Shown: positions 8,488 through 18,777, numbered from the stretch's first letter. The stretch is 64,000 nucleotides of DNA from Paraglaciecola sp. L3A3 (GCF_009796765.1 NZ_CP047023.1:558001-622000), one strand, 5' to 3'. Numbers and translations: made by a program. Notes: a model not told the origin generated them from the sequence alone.

Positions 8488-10620
8488 TTAATCAAGCAGT
8501 CCGCGGCGTTTTAATAGCGGCTCTACTATAGGTTGTTGGCCACGAAAATTGATATAACTGGTCATCAAGTCTTGGCTGTTACCCATCGATAAGACTGTTT
8601 TTCTGTAAGCTTCGCCATTTTTACGAGTTAAGCCGCCATTTTCTTGTACATAAGCAAATGCATCTGCAGCGTACACTTCTGTCCATATATAAGCGTAATA
8701 ACTGGCTGAATACCCTCCAGCAAATACATGACTAAAATAGGCTGACTTATAGCGAGGTGGCACAGCGGCGTAGTCAAGGCCGTGTTTAGCTAAGGCATTT
8801 GTTTCAAACTCGCCAGCATCTTTTATTTCAGTATCAGGAGATATTGAGTGCCATTCCATATCTAGTAGTGCTGATGCCAGATATTCAGTGGTGTCAAAAC
8901 CTTGATTAAATTTCAGGGCGTTAAGGGTTTTAGTTAATAACGTTTTAGGAATAGGTTCGCCTGTTTGATAATGTTTAGCGTAGTTAGCAATCACACTCGG
9001 TTCTATGGCCCAATCTTCGTTAAACTGTGAAGGAAATTCAACGAAGTCTCGGGCAGTAGCCGTACCGGCTAAACTTGGATATTTTACATCAGAGAACAAA
9101 CCATGAGCAGCATGACCAAATTCATGGAACAAAGTGGTGACTTCGTCAAAGGTCATTAAGGTTGGCTGACCTGTAGCGGGCTTAGGAATATTCAGCGCGT
9201 TGTAAATCACAGGTTTATTATTTTGTAGATGGTTTTGAGTAATATATGAACTCATCCAAGCCCCGCCTCTTTTGCCTTCTCTAGCATAAGGGTCTAGGTA
9301 GAATAGCCCGATTGAGCTGCCATCTTCATTGAACACTTCATAAGTGGATACATCAGGATGGTAAACCGGTAAATCTTTACGAGTTTTAAAGGTGATGCCG
9401 TAGAGCTTTTCCATGGCAAAGAATAAGCCATCTTTTAAAACTGTATGGTATTCAAAGTAAGGTTTGATTTGGTCTTCATCTAAATCATATTTGGCTTGGC
9501 GCACTTGTTCACCATAAAACGCCCAATCCCAAGGTTGCATAGTAAAGGCATGACCTTGGGCTTTGATTTGAGCTTGAATATCAGCTGCTTCATCTTTGGC
9601 TTTAAGTAGTGCTTTTGGTGCTAGATCATCAAGCATGGTGTAGATCGCGTCAGGTGTTAAGGCCATTTGATCAGAAGCGATATAACTAGCCCAATTTTTA
9701 AAGCCTAAAAGTGATGCTTTGTCGGCTCTCAGTTGAGCAAGCTTGGCTAGAATTGGCGTGTTCGTATCTTTTGCTCGATTAGCCGAGGCTTTCCATATTT
9801 TTTCTCGCAATTCACGGTTTTCTAATTTGCTTAAAATGGGCTGGCGGGTGGTGTTGACTAAAGTGACCATATAACCGGTTTTATCTGCATCTTTAGCCGC
9901 TGCAGCAAGGGAAGCAATATCACTCTCAGACAAGCCTGCTAATTCACTTTTGTCAGTGACTAAGATCACATCATTTTTAAATGACTGGAGAATATTTTGT
10001 GAAAATTCAGTGGATAAGGTAGACAACTGGCTATTGATATCCCGCATTTTGTTTTTTTCTGTCTCTGATAATCTAGCCCCCGCCCGGACAAATTGATCGT
10101 AGTAATAACTAATTAACCTTTGATCTTCAGCACTAAAATTCGCTAGTTGCTGATGGATTGTAGAAATACGACTAAATAGCTTAGCATTTAAATAAATATT
10201 ATCGCTATGAGCAGATAACTTGGGAGCCATATCTGCTTCAATACGCTGATATTCTTCGTCTGATATCAAGCTTGATAAACTAAAAAATGCTCGAGAAACG
10301 CGATCCAATAATGCTCCTGATTTTTCCATGGCCACTAAGGTATTTTCAAAACTGGGGGACTGAGGATTGTTAGCTATAGCTTCGATTTCTGTACTGTGAT
10401 CTTGCATCCCTTGAGTAAAAGCAGGTTCATAATCCGTAATTTTTAATTTATCAAATTGTGGCGCTTGGTATTGTAAGGGACTTTGACTAAATAAAATGTT
10501 GTCACTCATTGCAGCTTGCTTCTCAGTTGGGGGATTGGTCTTTAATTTTGACTCATCACTTGAACAGCCGGACACTGCTAATGCCGAAAAAATAGTAGCG
10601 GCAACTAGGGTAATACGCAT
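8488..10620 (-). CDS. M3 family metallopeptidase (peptidyl-dipeptidase Dcp-like) lipoprotein
   Basis: 710 residues from the ATG at 10620, which is preceded by a GGAG ribosome site; an upstream in-frame ATG at 10707 lacks one and would hide the signal. Lipobox AVSGC follows a hydrophobic stretch, so the enzyme is an envelope lipoprotein. The zinc site HEFGH is at residues 499-503 in TLFHEFGHAAHG. The long helical N-terminal part and the C-terminal PPRYKSAYFSHVFAGGYSA region match M3A peptidases such as Dcp and oligopeptidase A. It should remove dipeptides from or cleave short peptides in the periplasm. Confidence 0.93.
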   Translation of the reverse strand: MRITLVAATIFSALAVSGCSSDESKLKTNPPTEKQAAMSDNILFSQSPLQYQAPQFDKLKITDYEPAFTQGMQDHSTEIEAIANNPQSPSFENTLVAMEKSGALLDRVSRAFFSLSSLISDEEYQRIEADMAPKLSAHSDNIYLNAKLFSRISTIHQQLANFSAEDQRLISYYYDQFVRAGARLSETEKNKMRDINSQLSTLSTEFSQNILQSFKNDVILVTDKSELAGLSESDIASLAAAAKDADKTGYMVTLVNTTRQPILSKLENRELREKIWKASANRAKDTNTPILAKLAQLRADKASLLGFKNWASYIASDQMALTPDAIYTMLDDLAPKALLKAKDEAADIQAQIKAQGHAFTMQPWDWAFYGEQVRQAKYDLDEDQIKPYFEYHTVLKDGLFFAMEKLYGITFKTRKDLPVYHPDVSTYEVFNEDGSSIGLFYLDPYAREGKRGGAWMSSYITQNHLQNNKPVIYNALNIPKPATGQPTLMTFDEVTTLFHEFGHAAHGLFSDVKYPSLAGTATARDFVEFPSQFNEDWAIEPSVIANYAKHYQTGEPIPKTLLTKTLNALKFNQGFDTTEYLASALLDMEWHSISPDTEIKDAGEFETNALAKHGLDYAAVPPRYKSAYFSHVFAGGYSASYYAYIWTEVYAADAFAYVQENGGLTRKNGEAYRKTVLSMGNSQDLMTSYINFRGQQPIVEPLLKRRGLLD

Positions 10621-10943
10621 AAATTCTCCATTAGGAATATGTTGATTGGCTAAAATACGATAAGCGGTGTTGGCCTGAGCAAACAATAGCAGGATTAAAC
10701 AATTCATTTCAATATTGTTAAGTGGTTGAAGAGAACTTAATTGTAAGCAACAAAAACAGACTTGGTCTTACTTCAATTTAATAATTTCACAGTTACTCTT
10801 CTTTACTGTGGATTGGTATAACCGTACTTTTGCTTGATGTTTGTTACGTTCTTGTTGCACTTTTATTTCATATTTATTGCATATTGCTTGCACATTTAGT
10901 TTTTATAGTTGCACTTCGTTTAATAAATATTTTAAGTGTAAAT

Positions 10944-13532
10944 ATGAAACAACTTCCTTTTGTATATCTATATTTGTCCATTGCAGTCAGCTCGTTAGTT
11001 GGCTGTGGCTCTAGTGATAGTGCCACCGATACTCCTGTAGTTGAAGTTCCCGAAGAAAGTACTCCAAGTACATCAAGTGTGATTATTAGTGAGGTGGTGG
11101 CTAAGGCTTCAGATGATGGCAATGACTGGATAGAACTGTATGTTCGCGAGGGGCCGGTTGACTTAAGTACTTTGACTCTCACCGATGATGACGCCGATAG
11201 AGAGCCTCAAGCTTTACCACAAATTACTGCAAATACCGGTGAGTATATTGTTATTCAAGCTATCGACGAAGAAAGTACGCCTCCCGAAGACGGTTATTAC
11301 GTAACCTTTAAATTAGGCTCCGATGATGCAGTGACATTATTTGAAAATGGCATTCAAATCGCAAAACTAGACTGGGCTGATGGCGATGCAGCAGAGGGTT
11401 ACAGTTATGGTTTGTTAACGGTTGATGCAGGCAGCGCCGAAACCTTAACACCTACCCCTGGTGAAGAAAATGAGGCTGCTGTTATTGACTCTGAAGAGGA
11501 AGTCGAAAGAGATCTAATCGTAAACGAGAATGCCCCCTTACGTATAAACGAAGTGGTAGCAAAAGATAAGGAAGATGGTCACGACTGGATTGAATTATTT
11601 GTCACCTCAAGCAGTAGTGTTAATTTATCAGACTACACAATTAGTGATCAAAGCAGTGATTTATTAGCTCTGCCAGACGTTACATTATACCCTGGCGAAT
11701 TTTATCGTATTTACGCCACAACAGATGTAGTAACTGAATATGAAACGGTCGGGTTTAACCTAGGTAGCGATGATGAGATACGTTTGTATCAGGGTGATGA
11801 TTTAGTTGATCAAATCGACTGGAACAAAGGTCAGGCTTTAATTGGTTTTAGTTATGGTCGTTTTCCAGACGGAAGTGATGCAACAAAAACCTTGAGCCCT
11901 ACCCCTGAAGAAACAAATTTAACTGTTAGCCATGGCCCATTAGTAATTAATGAAATAATGGCTAGCGATGCAAATGGTGGTGACGATTGGTTTGAATTGT
12001 ATAACAGTGGTAACCAAAATATAGCGTTAGTCGATTATCAAGTGATTGATAGTAGTGACGATATTGACCCAGTAAATTTACCAGACATATCTTTAGCGCC
12101 AGGAGAGTATTTGGTTGTTTATGCCATCGACCATGAAAACGCAGACTATTATGTGCCTTTTAAACTAGGTAAAACCGATGAGTTAAGTTTGCTACTCAAT
12201 GATGAAACCGTAGATTATATCGAGTGGGATGACAGTGATGTTGCAGCTGGATACAGTTATGGTATTAGCCCGTATGTCGAAAATGAATCAACTGAGTTAT
12301 ATAGCTGGACCCAACAATTTTTAAGCCCAACTCTAGGTTTGAGCAATGAGCTAGCCACAGCCTTTGACCCTAGTGTTGTGACCAATTTATACGTAGATAT
12401 CAGTGACGCTAATTGGGAAAGTATTCTAGCTAGTCCACTAGAAGAGGAGTATCACGAAACTGCTATAACCCTAAATGGTATTACCTTAGACAGTGTCGCC
12501 ATTCGTACTAAAGGTGGTTCGAGTTTAAGCAGTGTAGCTCGTTCAAGTAGTGACCGTTATAGCTTTAAAGTTGATATTAACGAATACGTTGACGGACAAA
12601 AGTTTTTTGGTCTGAAAAAATTCACTTTGCAGAATTCTTTCAACGACCCGTCCTACATGCGAGAAGTGCTGACTTATGACTTAATGACTGAATTAGGCGT
12701 GCCTGCACCACAACATGCTTTTGTAAACCTTTATATAAACGAAGAGCTGTTCGGATTGTATCTTATGGTTGAAGCGGTTGATGGCGAGTTTGCCGAAAAA
12801 CACTTCGCCAACAGTAATGGAGATATGTATAAGCCGGACGGTACCGGCAGTGACCTAGTATGGATTAATGACAATGTTGCCAGTTACAGTGACATCAACT
12901 TAAAAACTAATGAAGAGACTACAGACAACGGTGCCTTTATTAACTTTGTTGAAGAGATTAATGCAGGCTGGACGGATAGCGTAGATATAGATGGTTTGCT
13001 ACGTTACATGGCGGTAAGTACTGCATTATCTAATCTTGATAGTTATCAAGGTACTCTGGCTCATAACTATTATTTGTATGAACAAGATGGCGTATTTAGT
13101 TTGCTGCCTTGGGATTTCAATGAGTCATTTGGCACCTTTAGTATGGGATGCCGGTCAGATATTCGTGAATTGTATATAGATGAGCCTACCAGTGGAGCCA
13201 TGGCTAATCGTCCTTTGATCAATAGCGTGTTCGCGCAACAAGACAATTTGGATGTGTATCACGATTATATTTGGCAGTTAGTTGAAGGTTCGCTTGAGGA
13301 AAATACTTTTGCTACACGAGTGGCTGAAATTGCCGCAATAATTCGTACGTCTGTTGAGAATGACCCTACAGGTTTCTACGGTAGTGCGGCCTTTGAACAG
13401 AATCTGAATTCAACTAGTTATGGTTTTTACGGACTAACCGATTTTGTAAACTACCGCGTTAACAATATGGTTCAACAATTAAATGGATACTTACCTACTG
13501 CTGGCACAGGCAATGGATTTTGTGGTAATTAG
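10944..13532 (+). CDS. lamin-tail / CotH-domain lipoprotein
   Basis: 862 residues from the ATG at 10944. The longer reading from 10830 is rejected because only the inner start gives a signal with lipobox LVGC (Cys21). Three lamin-tail-like beta domains begin at about residues 45, 198 and 334, each opening with a variant of IINEVVA...DWIELY. A CotH-type kinase domain covers about 476-840, with IRTKGGSSL, FGLKKFTLQNSFNDPS, REVLTYDLM and LLPWDFNESFG. CotH domains phosphorylate proteins on spore coats; bacterial lipoprotein versions are of unknown substrate. It heads an operon with a VTC-domain protein, DUF4956 and a phosphate-type porin, suggesting a surface phosphate or polyphosphate role. Confidence 0.88.
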   Translation: MKQLPFVYLYLSIAVSSLVGCGSSDSATDTPVVEVPEESTPSTSSVIISEVVAKASDDGNDWIELYVREGPVDLSTLTLTDDDADREPQALPQITANTGEYIVIQAIDEESTPPEDGYYVTFKLGSDDAVTLFENGIQIAKLDWADGDAAEGYSYGLLTVDAGSAETLTPTPGEENEAAVIDSEEEVERDLIVNENAPLRINEVVAKDKEDGHDWIELFVTSSSSVNLSDYTISDQSSDLLALPDVTLYPGEFYRIYATTDVVTEYETVGFNLGSDDEIRLYQGDDLVDQIDWNKGQALIGFSYGRFPDGSDATKTLSPTPEETNLTVSHGPLVINEIMASDANGGDDWFELYNSGNQNIALVDYQVIDSSDDIDPVNLPDISLAPGEYLVVYAIDHENADYYVPFKLGKTDELSLLLNDETVDYIEWDDSDVAAGYSYGISPYVENESTELYSWTQQFLSPTLGLSNELATAFDPSVVTNLYVDISDANWESILASPLEEEYHETAITLNGITLDSVAIRTKGGSSLSSVARSSSDRYSFKVDINEYVDGQKFFGLKKFTLQNSFNDPSYMREVLTYDLMTELGVPAPQHAFVNLYINEELFGLYLMVEAVDGEFAEKHFANSNGDMYKPDGTGSDLVWINDNVASYSDINLKTNEETTDNGAFINFVEEINAGWTDSVDIDGLLRYMAVSTALSNLDSYQGTLAHNYYLYEQDGVFSLLPWDFNESFGTFSMGCRSDIRELYIDEPTSGAMANRPLINSVFAQQDNLDVYHDYIWQLVEGSLEENTFATRVAEIAAIIRTSVENDPTGFYGSAAFEQNLNSTSYGFYGLTDFVNYRVNNMVQQLNGYLPTAGTGNGFCGN

Positions 13533-13568
13533 GGCACAATTGTTCAACCGTAAATAGTTGTATTACTT

Positions 13569-13606
13569 AGTTCGATAGACACAGGTTATAGGGTGTTTAT
13601 CGAACT
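13569..13606 (+). repeat. intercistronic hairpin between CotH and VTC genes
   Basis: 14-bp inverted repeat (AGTTCGATAGACAC against GTGTTTATCGAACT, one G-T pair) with a 10-nt loop. There is no T-tract, so it may be an attenuator, RNA-stability element or operator rather than a full terminator. Confidence 0.55.
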
Positions 13607-13639
13607 CAATCTAGTAAATAATCTCTAAGGTATCCCAGT

Positions 13640-14590
13640 ATGGCAAGCTCCAGTAGTCCAATAATCTCAGAAATAAGTCATAGGCATAGCACTCCTATAG
13701 TTGCATCAATTAATCGCATATTTGAGAATAATCAGGATGAACAAATTAATGACATTCAGCTTAAGGATATTACTGAAAATGACGAATTAGAGTCGTTACT
13801 AAACGATTTTGATAGTCACGGGTTAGATGACTTAAATAACGCTAATTTAATGAGCCGTGTAGACAGTAAGTTTATTCTGCCGATGTCTTTTTTGCCGGTA
13901 TTGTTAGCCGGTATTCGGTCTCAATACAGTGTATTAAATATTAACGATAAGCGGGTTTTTAAATATCACAACTACTATTTTGATACACCTGAAATGCGTT
14001 TTTACCAAGATCATCACAACGGTAAACTGAACCGTTTTAAAGTGCGTCATAGAAATTATCTAGATACCAATACTCAGTATCTTGAAGTGAAATTTAAGAA
14101 TAACCAAAACAGAACCATTAAAACTAGAATTAAGTTAATGGGCCAACCAGAACAAGAAAATAAAGCACAGAGAAAATTGTGTTCACAATTTATTCATCAA
14201 CAGATGAACCGCAAGTTTGAAGACTTAATTATTAGCCAGCAAGGTGGTTATAGCCGTATTGCTTTAGCCAGTGAAGAAAGAGCCGAACGATTAACCTTAG
14301 ATTTTGGTTTATGGTTTAATGGACTACAAGGGGGATCAGATACCTCTGAAAAAATGGCACTCCCGGGATTTTTTGTAGCGGAGCTAAAGCAAAATAAACG
14401 TTCCAAACAATCGCCCGCTTATCAGTTGTTAGCCGCCAATGGATTTCACCCTACTTCTTTCAGTAAATACTGTATTGGCTGTGCGCTAATTTATGGTGAT
14501 TCAATAAAATCTAATCAATTTAAAAAAACATTATCACGTATTCAGCAATTTAATTTTGTTGTTCCAACCTCTCAACTTTGGAGTCATTAA
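13640..14590 (+). CDS. VTC-domain (polyphosphate polymerase-like) protein
   Basis: 316 residues, no signal peptide, so cytoplasmic. Residues about 70-295 form a VTC domain: the opening motif LMSRVDSKFILP, then YHNYYFDTPEMRFYQDHHNGK, RFKVRHRNY, YLEVKFKNNQNRTIKTR and VAELKQNKRSK. The alternating basic and acidic residues line the tunnel that handles polyphosphate and metal in the yeast Vtc4 fold. A bacterial homologue could make or bind polyphosphate. It is followed after 1 bp by the DUF4956 gene. This pairing with DUF4956 and CotH recurs in bacteria as I recall it; the reaction here is inferred. Confidence 0.88.
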   Translation: MASSSSPIISEISHRHSTPIVASINRIFENNQDEQINDIQLKDITENDELESLLNDFDSHGLDDLNNANLMSRVDSKFILPMSFLPVLLAGIRSQYSVLNINDKRVFKYHNYYFDTPEMRFYQDHHNGKLNRFKVRHRNYLDTNTQYLEVKFKNNQNRTIKTRIKLMGQPEQENKAQRKLCSQFIHQQMNRKFEDLIISQQGGYSRIALASEERAERLTLDFGLWFNGLQGGSDTSEKMALPGFFVAELKQNKRSKQSPAYQLLAANGFHPTSFSKYCIGCALIYGDSIKSNQFKKTLSRIQQFNFVVPTSQLWSH

Positions 14591-14591
14591 A

Positions 14592-15203
14592 ATGACTGAA
14601 CTAGACCTCAATTTTATCATCCGTTTTTTAATTAATATCGGTTCAATACTAGTACTGTGTTATGGCTGCTATTACCGTATTAATAAAGACGCAGAGGTGG
14701 CCAGCTCGTTTGTGTTGTTTGGCGTAGGTATATTTATTATTACCCGTTTATTACACGGTGTAGACATGTCCATGGAATTTGCATTCGGGTTGTTTGCAGT
14801 GTTTACCATGCTGCGTTATCGCACCGAAACTATTTCTATAAAAGGCATGACCTACCTATTTTTAGTCACGGGTATTGCATTGCTTACCGCAGTGAGTGCA
14901 ATGCCAATTATACAAATTATCATCCTTAATGCTGTTTTGTGTTTCATCGCATTTATGGTGGATACAAAGCTACTAGCTGGCTCTCATAACACTCAGTTTG
15001 TCACTTATGAGCGTATCGAAAATATCAAGCCAGAACACAGAGACAAGCTCATCCAAGACTTGTGTGAACGCACCGGATTAAACGTATTATCAGTGTCGGT
15101 ATTACGTATAGATTTTTTACGTGACACTGCAGAACTCAGTATTCGGTATCTTCCCGACAACGACGAAGTGAAAGGTTTTGCTTTACGCTCAGAGGTGTTG
15201 TAG
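14592..15203 (+). CDS. DUF4956 membrane protein
   Basis: 203 residues from the ATG at 14592, one base after the VTC stop; the longer frame from 14556 would overlap the VTC gene. There are four hydrophobic segments in residues about 8-130 (LINIGSILVLCYGCYY, FVLFGVGIFIITRLL, MEFAFGLFAVFTML, YLFLVTGIALLTAVSA onward). A soluble C-terminal domain with ERIENIKPEHRDKLIQDLCERTGL and RTGLNVLSVSVLRIDFLRDTAELSI follows. This is the DUF4956 layout. It probably works with the VTC protein, perhaps as membrane partner. Function is not established. Confidence 0.85.
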   Translation: MTELDLNFIIRFLINIGSILVLCYGCYYRINKDAEVASSFVLFGVGIFIITRLLHGVDMSMEFAFGLFAVFTMLRYRTETISIKGMTYLFLVTGIALLTAVSAMPIIQIIILNAVLCFIAFMVDTKLLAGSHNTQFVTYERIENIKPEHRDKLIQDLCERTGLNVLSVSVLRIDFLRDTAELSIRYLPDNDEVKGFALRSEVL

Positions 15204-16286
15204 ATGCGAGCCCTTAACAAGTATTCCTTATTGCTGGCGGGTATGTGTGCAGTGCCACATTTAGCTGTGTATGCTGAGGACTATCCAGAATATAAAGTCA
15301 GTGGTTACATAATGTTAGACCATAATATTTTCGACGCTGCCTTTACTGAAGGCGGCGACGAAAGCCAGAGTGAATCTGAAATCCGTCGTGCCAGATTCAG
15401 TTTTAAAACCCAATGGAGCGACAATTGGAAAAGTAAATTTCAACTAGACATAAGCGACGGTGTTGAAGTTAAAGATGCCTATTTACAATACCAAGGTTGG
15501 CAATGGTTAGATGTCACTGTGGGTCAGTTTAAAGAGCCTTTTGGTCTGGAAACTCAATCAGGCTCCAGAAACTTATCAATGACTGAACGCAGTATGGTGA
15601 GCGACTCACTGGCACCGGGTCGCAACACTGGCTTGATGATTTCTGGAGAACAATCATCGCTTAATTGGCAGGTAGGTTACTTTCAAGAAGATAATTCAGA
15701 AAAAACTAATGCTGTCACCGGCCGATTGGCTTGGGCACCACTAAATGACAAACATAATTTAGTACATTTAGGTTTAGGCATAAGTGAACGAAGCTTGCAT
15801 GGTGAAGAATTCAGAATTAATCAATCTTTTGAAGTAAATAGCGCAGACTCTTTATTTGAGGGAGAACGATTTAACGCAGAGCAAAACTCATTACTCGGTG
15901 CTGAACTCGCTTGGCGCTATAAAGGCTTATTAACCACGGCCGAATGGCAACAAGCAGATGTATTGTCTACGACGGGAGAAAACTATGAATATCAAGGTGG
16001 TTACCTGCAATTTAGTTATTTATTTTCTGGGCAGCAACATAAATATAGTGAGGGCAGTTTAGGTAAAGTTAAAGGTAATAATGATTGGGAAGTTACTAGC
16101 CGTTACAGCCAGTTAGATTTAATAAACGAAAATGAATCAGCCAAAACATTTTCGTTAGGCGTAAATTATTATCTGAATAAAGAAACAAAATTGATGATGG
16201 GTTACACCCAAGCGGAACACTTTATCGACAATATCAGTCAAGGCAAGGGGGATGCTCTTTCTTTACGAGTTCAATATAGCTTTTAA
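15204..16286 (+). CDS. OprP/OprO-like outer-membrane porin
   Basis: 360 residues, starting directly after the DUF4956 stop (TAGATG), so it is co-transcribed and coupled. The signal peptide ends at about residue 24 (LAVYA). The mature protein is beta-rich with the phosphate-selective porin pattern: RRARFSFKTQWSDNWKSKFQ, VKDAYLQYQGWQWLDVTVGQFKEPFGLE, SMTERSMVSDSLAPGRNTGLM, and a terminal aromatic residue (VQYSF). OprP/O family porins pass phosphate or polyphosphate, but the family also includes less selective members. In this operon it fits phosphate traffic together with the VTC protein. Confidence 0.87.
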   Translation: MRALNKYSLLLAGMCAVPHLAVYAEDYPEYKVSGYIMLDHNIFDAAFTEGGDESQSESEIRRARFSFKTQWSDNWKSKFQLDISDGVEVKDAYLQYQGWQWLDVTVGQFKEPFGLETQSGSRNLSMTERSMVSDSLAPGRNTGLMISGEQSSLNWQVGYFQEDNSEKTNAVTGRLAWAPLNDKHNLVHLGLGISERSLHGEEFRINQSFEVNSADSLFEGERFNAEQNSLLGAELAWRYKGLLTTAEWQQADVLSTTGENYEYQGGYLQFSYLFSGQQHKYSEGSLGKVKGNNDWEVTSRYSQLDLINENESAKTFSLGVNYYLNKETKLMMGYTQAEHFIDNISQGKGDALSLRVQYSF

Positions 16287-16290
16287 GGAA

Positions 16291-16309
16291 AAGCCCATTA
16301 TATGGGCTT
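16291..16309. terminator. short hairpin after the porin gene
   Basis: 8-bp perfect inverted repeat (AAGCCCAT / ATGGGCTT) with a 3-nt loop, 5 bp after the porin stop. The following stretch is AT-rich without a clean T-run, so termination would be moderate. Confidence 0.6.
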
Positions 16310-16365
16310 AGTGAGTATAAAATTTTAGTGTAAGTTCATATCAAACGTTATTGTTAATTGTGCAT

Positions 16366-18774
16366 TTACTTACTGATATCTGTCTTTCGGGATTTTACAA
16401 ACTTGTGCAGCAATACCGGTAATAAGGTGGTGTCGGTTATCAGGGCTAACAGCATGGCTAGGCAGGTTAATAAACCAAATAGTATGCTAGGTACAAAGTC
16501 TGAAAAGCTTAATAGCGAAAAGCCCATAGCTATGATGGTAGTGGTATACAGCAGGGCATAACCCACACTATCAAAGGTGCGTTTTATGGCCTGAGTATTG
16601 CCGCCTTTTTTTAGCTCTTCTAGGTATCTGTGCACAAAATGAATGGTGTCATCTACCGCAATGCCCATAGCTATGGCGGCTATGGTAATTGTCATCAAAT
16701 CTAGCGCTATGCCTAGCCAACCCATCACACCTAGTATGATTAAAGTGGTGAGAATATTGGGTATCACAGAAATCAGCGCCACTTTAATTGAACGAAATAT
16801 TGCGAATAACACTAAGGTCAGAGCTATGTATACCAAGCCTAGAGTCATGATTTGTGAGGTAAATAGCCGTTGTAATATATCTTGATACATGACAAATAAA
16901 TTGGTTAATGAATAGCTTTCAGTTGTGACGCCTAGGGTGGCTAGGTCGGCTTTGAAGGTTTTTAGAAACTCAGCGCGGTTAAAGTTTTCGGTACTGTCTT
17001 TAATACGTGTGCTGATGCGCAATTGTTGCGAGTCAGGGTCAAAATAGGCTCCTAATAATTGCTCGGTAAGAGAGCTGTCGAGTAGGCGGTAAATAACTGT
17101 GAGCTCGTATTCGGTTAACGGTTTCCCTTGATTAATTTGTTTAGCCAGTTCAGTAAAATTAACCACTGAGGTGACATTGCCAGTGGCTTCATATTCGGCC
17201 ATTACAAATTGAATCTTTTGCAGCATTTGTACAGTGTTAGCACTCATCACCAGATCGGGTTTTTGCTCACTCACAGGTATGCTATACACTAAATCGAGGG
17301 GAGTAGAGCCACCAAATTCACGGTCAATAAAATCTAATTCTTTGCGAACTTGGGTCGAATCTTTAAAGTAATTTAAGAAACTATTTTCTACATCGAGTTT
17401 TAATATTCCGCCAAATGATACACCGCCCACGATTAAGGTAAAAATAATGATTAGGGTCGGAAATTGATTGGTAAAATTACAAAGTTTATTAATTAACCAT
17501 TGACTGGCTCGGCTAGAATAACTTTCGTCGTTGCGTTTAAGTAACGATAATATGGCTGGAAACAATACCAGGCTAACTGCAATTGACACAGCCATAGCCA
17601 CTATCATCATCCAGCCAAAACTGACTACAGGTTGCAAACCACTGAATAACAAAGAGGCAAAACCGACAGATGTTGTCAAACCTGCATAGATACAAGGGCT
17701 AAATTTATTGCAGAAGGTTTGGCGTAACAAGCTGACTTGATCTGCATTTTTATCTTGCGCTTCAAGTTGGCGAAATTCAACTATTAGGTGCACCACTACG
17801 GCTAAAGTCAGTATGAGTTGTAAGGCAATAAAGTTAGATGAAATAACCGTGGCACGTAAATCAAGTAGGCCAAAAATGCCTACTGTTATCAGTACACTCA
17901 AGGCGCAGCATACTAAAGGCAAAACCACCCAACGTATCTTTCTGAATAAAATAAATAACAGCAAACAAATGGCTAAACCTATGGCGCTGCCAAAAATCAA
18001 TAAATCACTTTGAATAATATCTATCATTTGTTGGCTAAGCACATAAGCACCGCCTAAATACATATTGGCGTTTGTTTCGTATGGCGAAATAATTTGGTAA
18101 ATCTTATGGATTTCTTGCTGACGAGTGATTGTGAGTTCGGCCTTGATGGGCTCGGCTTGTGCTTGCAGCTTTTCTATCTGTTGCTGCTCGGCTGCGGTTA
18201 ACTCGCCCTCTAAAATCTTTTGCTGTATATCGATAATTTGATTTTCAATTTTTTGTAGTTGTTGATTGGGCTCAAATAATATTTGCATGGCTGTGGCAGT
18301 TTGTTTGCCGTTTACTAACAAGTCGGTAAATAGCGGATGATCTTTAAACACCGATTGCATTTTTTCTGGCGAGTATTGTTGGCTTTGCCAAGATAGCTCG
18401 TCAGGATCTAAGTTTGGATCTAACGAGGAAGTGAGAGACAGCAAAGGTACGTTTAAAATATTGGTAACAGCACTGACTCTGGAAAGTTTGCTAAATTCAG
18501 CGGAGATATTTTCAATATCGTTAAATGATTGCTGACTAAACAACTCATGATTTGTAGGCTCGTATGCCACCAAGATAAATTCTTGAGGAGAGAAACGTTT
18601 ACCCATAACTTGGCTTTGTACATAAAGCTTATTATTTTTGGTTAATAAGGTCTCTGCTGAAGCATCTATCTTGAACGCTTGTGCCGCCCAAATAGAGATA
18701 CCGGTCACCACTGCAAACATTAACAACACAAGTTTGGCGTGAGAAATAATGAAATTAGCTAGAGATTTAATCAT
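16366..18774 (-). CDS. RND/MMPL-family transporter
   Basis: 802 residues with the repeated RND layout: one membrane helix at the N-terminus, a periplasmic domain (about 35-240), a helix block (about 245-440), a second periplasmic domain (about 460-640) and a second helix block (about 645-790). The conserved stretch MTITIAAIAMGIAVDDTIHFVHRY and its N-terminal counterpart are typical of MMPL and hopanoid-type exporters rather than AcrB, which is longer. The gene follows the MlaA-like lipoprotein by 3 bp. The pair suggests movement of lipids or other hydrophobic molecules between inner and outer membranes; substrate unknown. Confidence 0.88.
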   Translation of the reverse strand: MIKSLANFIISHAKLVLLMFAVVTGISIWAAQAFKIDASAETLLTKNNKLYVQSQVMGKRFSPQEFILVAYEPTNHELFSQQSFNDIENISAEFSKLSRVSAVTNILNVPLLSLTSSLDPNLDPDELSWQSQQYSPEKMQSVFKDHPLFTDLLVNGKQTATAMQILFEPNQQLQKIENQIIDIQQKILEGELTAAEQQQIEKLQAQAEPIKAELTITRQQEIHKIYQIISPYETNANMYLGGAYVLSQQMIDIIQSDLLIFGSAIGLAICLLLFILFRKIRWVVLPLVCCALSVLITVGIFGLLDLRATVISSNFIALQLILTLAVVVHLIVEFRQLEAQDKNADQVSLLRQTFCNKFSPCIYAGLTTSVGFASLLFSGLQPVVSFGWMMIVAMAVSIAVSLVLFPAILSLLKRNDESYSSRASQWLINKLCNFTNQFPTLIIIFTLIVGGVSFGGILKLDVENSFLNYFKDSTQVRKELDFIDREFGGSTPLDLVYSIPVSEQKPDLVMSANTVQMLQKIQFVMAEYEATGNVTSVVNFTELAKQINQGKPLTEYELTVIYRLLDSSLTEQLLGAYFDPDSQQLRISTRIKDSTENFNRAEFLKTFKADLATLGVTTESYSLTNLFVMYQDILQRLFTSQIMTLGLVYIALTLVLFAIFRSIKVALISVIPNILTTLIILGVMGWLGIALDLMTITIAAIAMGIAVDDTIHFVHRYLEELKKGGNTQAIKRTFDSVGYALLYTTTIIAMGFSLLSFSDFVPSILFGLLTCLAMLLALITDTTLLPVLLHKFVKSRKTDISK

Positions 18775-18777
18775 AAA

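Noticed and set aside
10830..10943. Upstream N-terminal extension of the CotH lipoprotein
   Set aside because: It would bury the lipoprotein signal; the start at 10944 gives a proper lipobox at Cys21.
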